Positions 13,803-18,414 of a stretch of 18,414 nucleotides of DNA are shown in pieces. The translations under genes were made by a program, and so were the position numbers. This DNA comes from JBDRLD01 sp043813445 (GTDB lineage: Bacteria > Patescibacteriota > Patescibacteriia > JACPHY01), in assembly GCA_043813445.1 (NCBI GenBank), contig JBDRLD010000009.1, positions 1 through 18,414 of the forward strand, given 5' to 3'. Position 1 is the stretch's first letter; each line of letters starts with the position of its first letter. The notes beneath the pieces are model-generated. The model ran no database searches and had not been told where the DNA came from. It saw only the letters and a list, made by a program, of their open reading frames with translations.

Positions 13803-13840
13803 AACCCCCTGTTGGATGTGTTATCCACAGGGGGTTCGTT
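13803..13840. terminator. Terminator between M23 peptidase and coiled-coil genes
   Basis: The outer 9-bp stem AACCCCCTG/CAGGGGGTT is extended by TGGAT/ATCCA across a 1-nt bulge, with loop GTGTT. On the + strand it is followed by T-rich sequence. It lies between convergent genes and probably serves both, better on the + strand. Confidence 0.8.
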
Positions 13841-13866
13841 GTTTCTTGGGGATGCTGTCCGGCAAC

Positions 13867-14574
13867 CTAGGCGGCCGCGGATTCCTCGGACTGCTCCTCC
13901 GGAGGCAGGTCCGTTCGCTCCTCGAGCCAGAGGTCGTAGAGCTCGCGCGTATCCTTGTCCTGCCAGACGGCGAGTAACTGCCCTTCGTCGTGGAGTGCGG
14001 ATGCGCTTCCGACATCCTTGAGGAAGGTGTCGAACGTCGGCGGGATCTCCGCTAGTAGATCGTCGAGCTTCCGCTGTTTTTTCAGGCGCTGCTCCTCCTT
14101 GCGGATGTGCTCCTTGCGCCTCTCCTCCTCGGCGGCCTCGATGGGCGCGATCGATTCGTTGAAGCGTGCCCGGACCAGTGCGTCCTCCCAGTTCTCGAGC
14201 GAGCACTTCACCTGCGGGCGTTGCGCCGCGCACCAGGACTTGAACTGCGGATGGATCTCACGTTTGCGAATTTGGCGATCGCGCGCCGTGCGCGACTGTT
14301 GCGACGGCGGCGAGAATCCTCTGAGCTCCTGACGTCGCTTCCCGCGCCTCCCGCCGAACTCGGCGGCCAGCTCTGGATGATTCTCGAGAATCGTCTCCTT
14401 CTGCTGGTACCACGTCGCGAGCCGTACGTTGAGAGCGCGAAGCTCGGCCGGCTTCGGCTCGAGCGGGTCGTCGCGTTTTAACGACTCCCAGTGATCGGCC
14501 CACGGCTGCTTCTGGGCGTTCAGCCGGTCGATCTCCTCCTGTACCACAGCGAGCTCTTCCCTTGGCGTCTGCAT
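13867..14574 (-). CDS. Charged coiled-coil protein of unknown function
   Basis: This 235-aa soluble protein is rich in Glu, Arg, Gln and Leu. A heptad-like N-terminal segment (about residues 3-25) is followed by an Arg/Lys-rich centre (about 75-105). A long Glu/Lys/Arg helix (about 145-172) and an acidic tail ending in SAAA complete it. I recognise no family. The start at 14574 is decided by GGAAAGGAGG (14590-14581), 6 nt upstream; a longer frame from 14622 is less likely. It has a consensus promoter and a long leader, unlike most neighbours. Codons look more G/C-ending than in surrounding genes, which may point to recent acquisition or high expression. It could be a nucleic-acid-binding or structural protein, but no motif shows this. 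Confidence 0.78.
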   Translation of the reverse strand: MQTPREELAVVQEEIDRLNAQKQPWADHWESLKRDDPLEPKPAELRALNVRLATWYQQKETILENHPELAAEFGGRRGKRRQELRGFSPPSQQSRTARDRQIRKREIHPQFKSWCAAQRPQVKCSLENWEDALVRARFNESIAPIEAAEEERRKEHIRKEEQRLKKQRKLDDLLAEIPPTFDTFLKDVGSASALHDEGQLLAVWQDKDTRELYDLWLEERTDLPPEEQSEESAAA

Positions 14575-14580
14575 CGACTG

Positions 14581-14590
14581 CCTCCTTTCC
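14581..14590 (-). promoter_or_regulatory. Strong Shine-Dalgarno sequence of the coiled-coil gene
   Basis: GGAAAGGAGG on the - strand ends 6 nt before the ATG at 14574. It is one of only two strong Shine-Dalgarno sequences I found in the window and fixes the start codon. Confidence 0.8.
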
Positions 14591-14645
14591 GTACTGCGCT
14601 GTTGTCGAAATTGCCGCGCCATCCGCGATTGAGCGCGAACATATC

Positions 14646-14674
14646 AATATAGCAAGAATTTTGGCATCTGTCAA
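14646..14674 (-). promoter_or_regulatory. Near-perfect sigma-70 promoter of the coiled-coil gene
   Basis: On the - strand a perfect TTGACA (14674-14669) is followed by exactly 17 nt and TATATT (14651-14646), which also carries the TGC extension. The predicted leader to the ATG is about 65 nt. Confidence 0.85.
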
Positions 14675-14708
14675 GAGTCGGCCCTGATTCCGCTGAAATT
14701 AGCGAATA

Positions 14709-14717
14709 TGCTACAAT
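14709..14717 (+). promoter_or_regulatory. Extended -10 promoter (TGCTACAAT), leaderless type
   Basis: TG, one base, then TACAAT ends 8 nt before the ATG at 14726, with CT before the start. It should drive the three-gene membrane/CAP/surface-protein operon. It is divergent from the coiled-coil promoter, whose -35 lies about 35 bp away. Confidence 0.65.
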
Positions 14718-14725
14718 AGTTATCT

Positions 14726-15037
14726 ATGAAGCGAAGACTCGTCGGAATCGGCTTGCTCCAAGCGATTGGTGTAGTCGTATACACGGTAGGATTTGGATTG
14801 CTCATGAAGTCTCTAGGGTCGTTCGCAAATGAGCCAGACCAGATTGTTGGAGTCGCTTTTATGCTTACGCTCCTCGTGTTTTCGGCAGCCGTATCTGGAG
14901 CGCTCGTGTTCGGGTATGGCGCGTATCTTATTTCGCAGCACCGCACCCACGATGCCATAACGGTGATCGGTGCGACGATCGGCAGTCTCGCGCTACTCCT
15001 TGTACTTGGAGTCGTGGCGATTGCCGTGTTCGCCTAG
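14726..15037 (+). CDS. Small three-helix membrane protein
   Basis: This 103-aa protein has three predicted membrane segments (about residues 6-27, 41-69 and 79-102). A short loop with acidic residues (FANEPDQ, 33-39) lies between the first two. I recognise no family. Its stop is 6 nt from the start of the CAP-domain gene, so the two are probably translated together. Nothing in the sequence gives a function; position suggests a membrane partner of the exported proteins downstream. The start is set by the extended -10 element ending 8 nt upstream. Confidence 0.75.
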   Translation: MKRRLVGIGLLQAIGVVVYTVGFGLLMKSLGSFANEPDQIVGVAFMLTLLVFSAAVSGALVFGYGAYLISQHRTHDAITVIGATIGSLALLLVLGVVAIAVFA

Positions 15038-15043
15038 TGAGGT

Positions 15044-16141
15044 ATGTTGCGAGACGCATTCTTCCCACACGCAGGCAATAATTACCATCCGCATGCGCTG
15101 CATGGACGGCGAGCGGCTTTCTACGCAGCGGCGTTTGTTGCGGTGAAGGCCATTATTGTCGTCAGCATCTTTGCCATCCCGTCGTCGCTCCTCATGTCAG
15201 AGGCGGCGTTCGCGGAGCTGGAAGCGGACCTCTTCCAGGAGACGAATGCGGTGCGCGCACAGTATACACAGCACGAGCTCCAACCGAATGCACACCTTGA
15301 AGAGTCCGCGGCTACCCGTGCGCTTGACCTCGGAACGGTTGGCTACTTCAGCCATGTGAGTCCTGATGGCCGGACGTTCGAATCGTTTCTCAAGAGCAGC
15401 GGCTACCGTTACGCCGTCGCGGGTGAGAACCTCGCCATGGGCTTTACGGACATGCGTGATGTCATCGCGCACTGGATGAAGAGCACGACCCATCGACAGA
15501 ATATTATCGCTTCTGATTACGACGATACGGGGATCGGTATTGCGCGCGGAATCTATGACGGGCGTCCGGTGCTCTTCATCGCACAACACTATGGAAAGCA
15601 AGAACGAGAGGCACCTCGAGTCGCTGCCGCATCCTTTGTCGATGACACACAATCGTTTGTCTCTTGGAAGCAGGCCGGTGATGATACGGAGTTTTCAGTA
15701 ACAGTTGCTACTACGGAGCCTGTCGAATTACTTGAGGCGGAGGTATATGGCACAACGATTCAACTTGCCGAAGGCGAGGACGGATTCTTCCGCGGCAGTG
15801 CTGTAGTAAAGGAGCACGCGGAAGAGCTTTTCTCAATCGCGATGCTCCCGTCAGTCCGGGCGACTATTGGTGATTCCACACAAACAGAGTCGCTTCGCTT
15901 TGATCGTTTAATGGTTCCGGGTGCCGACATCGTAATACTCTACGAGCAAGGAAAGGCGTATCTGCGATCTGCCCCAGAGCAGGTGTATCGCGCCGCGCAG
16001 GGACTTTTCCTGCTCGGACTCATCATCGCGATTGCGATGCTCGCGATTGGACTCCGCACCGAGTTGCGCCGTCGCCATCCGCACCTCATCGGCCGCGCTG
16101 TTGCACTTGTTGTTTTGCTCGCCGTGCTCTTCTTTGTGTAG
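15044..16141 (+). CDS. Membrane-anchored CAP-domain (SCP/PR-1-like) protein
   Basis: This 365-aa protein has an N-terminal motif FFPHAGNNYHPH (6-17) and a membrane segment (about 24-50). A CAP domain follows (about 64-184) with the typical pocket residues H104 (FSHVSPDG), E128 (GENLA) and H150 (STTHRQNI). A beta-rich extracellular region (about 195-290) precedes two C-terminal membrane helices (about 320-340 and 348-364). CAP proteins are secreted or surface-exposed; in bacteria their biochemical role is mostly unknown, with wall or lipid binding proposed. The N-terminal His-rich motif ahead of a CAP domain is, as I recall, common in Patescibacteria. It overlaps no neighbour: 6 nt after the preceding stop and 4 nt before the next gene. 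Confidence 0.9.
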   Translation: MLRDAFFPHAGNNYHPHALHGRRAAFYAAAFVAVKAIIVVSIFAIPSSLLMSEAAFAELEADLFQETNAVRAQYTQHELQPNAHLEESAATRALDLGTVGYFSHVSPDGRTFESFLKSSGYRYAVAGENLAMGFTDMRDVIAHWMKSTTHRQNIIASDYDDTGIGIARGIYDGRPVLFIAQHYGKQEREAPRVAAASFVDDTQSFVSWKQAGDDTEFSVTVATTEPVELLEAEVYGTTIQLAEGEDGFFRGSAVVKEHAEELFSIAMLPSVRATIGDSTQTESLRFDRLMVPGADIVILYEQGKAYLRSAPEQVYRAAQGLFLLGLIIAIAMLAIGLRTELRRRHPHLIGRAVALVVLLAVLFFV

Positions 16142-16145
16142 CACT

Positions 16146-17411
16146 ATGAAGTACCCAATGTGCCGCGTTATGCGTTTCGCGTGCTTCCTGCTCGTGTGTG
16201 CACTTCCACTTGTCGTACATGCGGAAGTTGGGTTTGTGCAGAGCAATATTTGGGCATCGAAATTGAACCCAAATGAAGGTGAGTCGGTGATGATTTACGC
16301 CATTATTGTGAATAGTGCGGATCATGCACTTGAGGGTGATATTGTGTTCGAGGATCTTTCGAATGCGACGCAAGTTGGCGCGACTATTCCGTTCGCGCTT
16401 GAGGCGTCGGGAACCAGTCGTGTGCTTTCGACCGCGTGGGTCGCGGTGCCGGGGGACCATCAGTTCCGCGCACGCATTACGAATGCGGAAGCGGTGGATG
16501 ATGGCGGCAATCGGATTACACTGCAGATTGACATTCTCAGTGAGGTTACCAGCGTGGTGCACGTTCTGGTTGATTCTGATAACGACGGTGTAACTGATGA
16601 CGACGAAGTCGACAATGGAACCGATCCAAATGATCCGGATACTGATGATGACGGACTGAACGACGGGAACGATCCGAATCCCACCGATCCGGATACTGAT
16701 GATGATGGAGATCCTGACGGTACGGATCCCAACCCGACAAATCCGGACGTCTTCACGCCACCCGATACCGATGGTGATGGAACGCCGGACGCAGAGGACA
16801 GCGATGATGACAACGATGGCCTATATGACTGGCAGGAAGGGCCGGGGGGTGGGCCGGGTGGCACACATACTAATCCGTATGTTTATGACACCGACGGAGA
16901 TGGAGTTGGAGATGGGGAGGACGACTACCCGCTCGACCCTACTCAATCGCACAAGCCCGATGCTGATGGGGATGGTATTCCAAATGACACGGATAGCGAC
17001 GATGACAATGACGGTTTATTTGACTGGGAGGAGGCCGCGCTCGGTACTGATCCGCTAAAGTACGATACGGACGGTGACCACTATAGCGATAAGGATGACG
17101 CCTTCCCACTTGACGCATCTCGACATGGGGCGGACGGGGTGGTGGTAGCGCAGCCGGAGCTGGAGGAGAGTGGCGTGGCGATAGCGGATGGTGAGGTACT
17201 CGGTGAACGCATTGAAGAGGAATTACCCGTTGAGCCGAGCGTGGCTGGCGAGCGGATCGAGCGTGTGGTAAATGGTTCGGAGATTTTCGTCGTACGCGGT
17301 GGATGGATTGATCGCTATCTTCTTCCGGTAGGGGTTTCGCTTATTGGACTCCTTCTATTGCTAATCCTTTGGATTCGGCGACGGAAAGAAGATGAGGACG
17401 ACAAAAAATAG
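16146..17411 (+). CDS. Surface protein with DxDxDG (thrombospondin type-3-like) calcium-binding repeats
   Basis: This 421-aa protein has a signal peptide (about residues 1-26, likely cut after VHA). A beta-sandwich-like domain follows (about 27-140, resembling CARDB-type folds). An Asp-rich region (about 145-330) has at least seven DxDxDG-type loops, and a C-terminal membrane helix (about 390-412) with a basic/acidic tail anchors it. DxDxDG loops bind calcium and stiffen surface proteins; binding here is inferred. Two adjacent copies of an 18-residue repeat are encoded by a 54-bp tandem duplication (16632-16739). The start at 16146 was chosen because it sits 4 nt after the CAP gene stop and opens the signal peptide; an in-frame upstream ATG at 16032 lies inside that gene. 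It is last in the operon. Confidence 0.9.
   Translation: MKYPMCRVMRFACFLLVCALPLVVHAEVGFVQSNIWASKLNPNEGESVMIYAIIVNSADHALEGDIVFEDLSNATQVGATIPFALEASGTSRVLSTAWVAVPGDHQFRARITNAEAVDDGGNRITLQIDILSEVTSVVHVLVDSDNDGVTDDDEVDNGTDPNDPDTDDDGLNDGNDPNPTDPDTDDDGDPDGTDPNPTNPDVFTPPDTDGDGTPDAEDSDDDNDGLYDWQEGPGGGPGGTHTNPYVYDTDGDGVGDGEDDYPLDPTQSHKPDADGDGIPNDTDSDDDNDGLFDWEEAALGTDPLKYDTDGDHYSDKDDAFPLDASRHGADGVVVAQPELEESGVAIADGEVLGERIEEELPVEPSVAGERIERVVNGSEIFVVRGGWIDRYLLPVGVSLIGLLLLLILWIRRRKEDEDDKK
16632..16739 (+). repeat. 54-bp tandem repeat inside the calcium-loop region
   Basis: Two units, 16632-16685 and 16686-16739, begin with 20 identical bases (GATCCGGATACTGATGATGA) and encode the same 18-residue frame. The rest of each unit has diverged, so this is not a fresh duplication. 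Confidence 0.8.
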
Positions 17412-17429
17412 CAATGACGATGATCAGTG

Positions 17430-17460
17430 CGTCGCCCACAAGGCGACGTGCTGTTTCTTT
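17430..17460 (+). terminator. Intrinsic terminator of the envelope operon
   Basis: A 7-bp stem, CGTCGCC/GGCGACG (17430-17436 and 17442-17448), has loop CACAA and is followed by a T-rich run ending in TTTCTTT. The next gene's promoter begins at its last base. Confidence 0.75.
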
Positions 17461-17468
17461 GGTACAAT
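17460..17468 (+). promoter_or_regulatory. Extended -10 promoter (TGGTACAAT), leaderless type
   Basis: TG, one base, then TACAAT ends 8 nt before the ATG at 17477, with CT before the start. There is no -35 match or Shine-Dalgarno sequence. Confidence 0.65.
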
Positions 17469-17476
17469 GATTATCT

Positions 17477-18414
17477 ATGGCGAAGCGAAAATATGCACAT
17501 GTCGTCGCGGTGGATATGGGATACGGGCACGAGCGTGCCGCGTATGCGCTTCGAGATCTCGCGGCGGGGGACGTGGTGAACGCGAATAACTACCATGGCA
17601 TCCCCGAGCACGATCGCGATCTCTGGGAGCAGGGGAAGAAGTATTACGAGACGGTTTCACGTATGCAGCCGCTACCGGTTATCGGCGACGCGATTTTTGA
17701 GGTGTTTGTCGACAAGCTGCAGGAGATCGATAATTTCTACCCGCGACGCGACCTCTCAAAGCCGTCATTACAGCTCCGGCAGATGGACTATTCGGTACGG
17801 CACCAGCACCTCGGGGCACATCTCGTCGAGCAGCTTCGGAGCCGAGATGTCCGGTCTCGTGCAAAGTGCCTACCACTGGTGTCAACGTTTTTCACCCCGG
17901 CGTTCGCCGCCGAGGAGTACGATTATCCAGGAGACATCTATATCGTGGTGTGCGATGCGGACATTGCGCGCGTGTGGGCGCCGCGTGATGCGCGGAAGAG
18001 CCGCATCAAATACCTCGCTCCGAATGGGCGCGTCGTTGAGCGGCTCATGCTCTACGGCGTTCGCCGGAGTAATATTTTCCTTACCGGTTTTCCACTTCCG
18101 AAGGAGCTCATCGGTGGTACGAATTCAACCATTCTCAAACACGACCTTGGCAGCCGTATTGCAAACCTCGATCCGAATCAGAATTTTTTGAGTCGCTACC
18201 GAGCAACACTGAAGCGTCACTTCGGGGTACACTTTCATGAGACGGCGCAACGGCCACCAACAATTGCATTCGCAGTCGGTGGCGCAGGTGCGCAGAAGCG
18301 AACCGCGGTCGACGCGTTACGATCGCTTCGAGGACGTATCCGTCGGAATGAACTTCGCCTCATTCTTATTGCCGGCACGAGGCGTGACGTTGCAAAGTAC
18401 TTTGAGTCGGCAGT
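17477..18414 (+). CDS. Partial glycosyltransferase-like (GT-B fold) protein
   Basis: The frame is open to the window edge, giving at least 312 residues; the 3' end is missing. It starts MAKRKYAHVVAVDMGYGHERAA. The hydrophobic strand followed by GYGHERAA is like the first beta-alpha unit of GT-B glycosyltransferases of the MurG/diglucosyl-diacylglycerol synthase kind. A later FAVGGAGAQK (about residues 272-281) and an LILIAGTRR strand (about 299-307) look like the start of the second nucleotide-sugar-binding domain. A central segment with IVVCDAD (about 156-162) and a TGFP turn (about 202-205) also fit. No catalytic residue can be assigned. The start is set by the extended -10 ending 8 nt upstream. 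A role in envelope glycolipid or polysaccharide synthesis is inferred from fold resemblance only. Confidence 0.7.
   Translation, partial: MAKRKYAHVVAVDMGYGHERAAYALRDLAAGDVVNANNYHGIPEHDRDLWEQGKKYYETVSRMQPLPVIGDAIFEVFVDKLQEIDNFYPRRDLSKPSLQLRQMDYSVRHQHLGAHLVEQLRSRDVRSRAKCLPLVSTFFTPAFAAEEYDYPGDIYIVVCDADIARVWAPRDARKSRIKYLAPNGRVVERLMLYGVRRSNIFLTGFPLPKELIGGTNSTILKHDLGSRIANLDPNQNFLSRYRATLKRHFGVHFHETAQRPPTIAFAVGGAGAQKRTAVDALRSLRGRIRRNELRLILIAGTRRDVAKYFESA

Noticed and set aside
13866..13880. Cluster of rare-cutter-like palindromes (CCTAGG, GCGGCCGC, CCGCGG) at the end of the coiled-coil gene
   Set aside because: This could hint at a cloning junction, but the sequence reads through in frame to a stop within a GC-rich gene and no vector-like sequence is present. 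It is most likely chance.
14575..14622. Longer N-terminus for the coiled-coil protein from the ATG at 14622
   Set aside because: The strong GGAAAGGAGG lies 6 nt before the ATG at 14574 and would be inside the longer gene. The extra residues are Arg/Gln-rich with no helix pattern.
16562..17120. Repetitive Asp-codon DNA that might look like a CRISPR or satellite array
   Set aside because: The repeats are in frame, degenerate and encode DxDxDG calcium loops. There are no constant repeats with unique spacers.
17595..18191. + strand 198-aa open frame overlapping the glycosyltransferase-like gene
   Set aside because: It is Ser/Arg-rich out-of-frame noise. The frame from 17477 has a promoter, a plausible fold and stays open to the window edge.

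Overview
The window is about 18.4 kb of gene-dense bacterial chromosome, mid-GC, with UGA used as an ordinary stop. Short intergenic gaps, small single-domain membrane proteins, leaderless-looking promoters and a membrane-anchored CAP-domain protein of a style I associate with Patescibacteria suggest a Candidate Phyla Radiation (Parcubacteria-like) genome. That placement is an inference from style and from remembered families, not from a marker gene. I see no rRNA, tRNA, CRISPR array, transposase or phage integrase.

Region 1 (112-5528, + strand) is a copper-handling island. A Met/His/Cys-rich small membrane protein is followed by a terminator-like hairpin. Then comes a run of close-packed genes: a DUF411 metal-binding protein, two small polytopic membrane proteins (one exposing a predicted mature N-terminus His-Cys-Pro-Leu-Cys), a membrane-anchored protein with a Cys/His cluster and a poly-Gly-Cys tail, a DUF5676-like membrane protein, and a Cu(I) P1B-type ATPase (CopA). 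A bidirectional terminator closes the island. Three or four of these proteins have no assigned function.

Region 2 (5618-7413) holds a divergent pair, cbiB (-) and cbiZ (+), which encode consecutive steps of corrinoid salvage and remodelling. No other cobalamin gene is in view.

Region 3 (7434-11300, + strand) carries a DEAD-box RNA helicase, a homodimer-type ABC exporter, a 78-aa helical protein and a cupin. Region 4 (11331-12391, - strand) carries a ZIP-family metal transporter and, upstream of it, a 44-aa extremely acidic microprotein with its own -35/-10 promoter and its own terminator.

Region 5 (12593-18414) is largely envelope-directed. It contains an M23 peptidase, a divergently placed coiled-coil protein of unknown function (- strand) with a textbook promoter and Shine-Dalgarno sequence, a three-gene operon (small membrane protein, CAP-domain protein, DxDxDG-repeat surface protein), and the start of a glycosyltransferase-like gene that runs off the window.

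Two expression styles coexist. At least six genes have a -10 element ending exactly 8 nt before the ATG and no Shine-Dalgarno sequence, which implies leaderless mRNAs. A few others (cbiZ, the coiled-coil gene, the acidic microprotein) have TTGAC-type -35 boxes with 17-nt spacers and real leaders.
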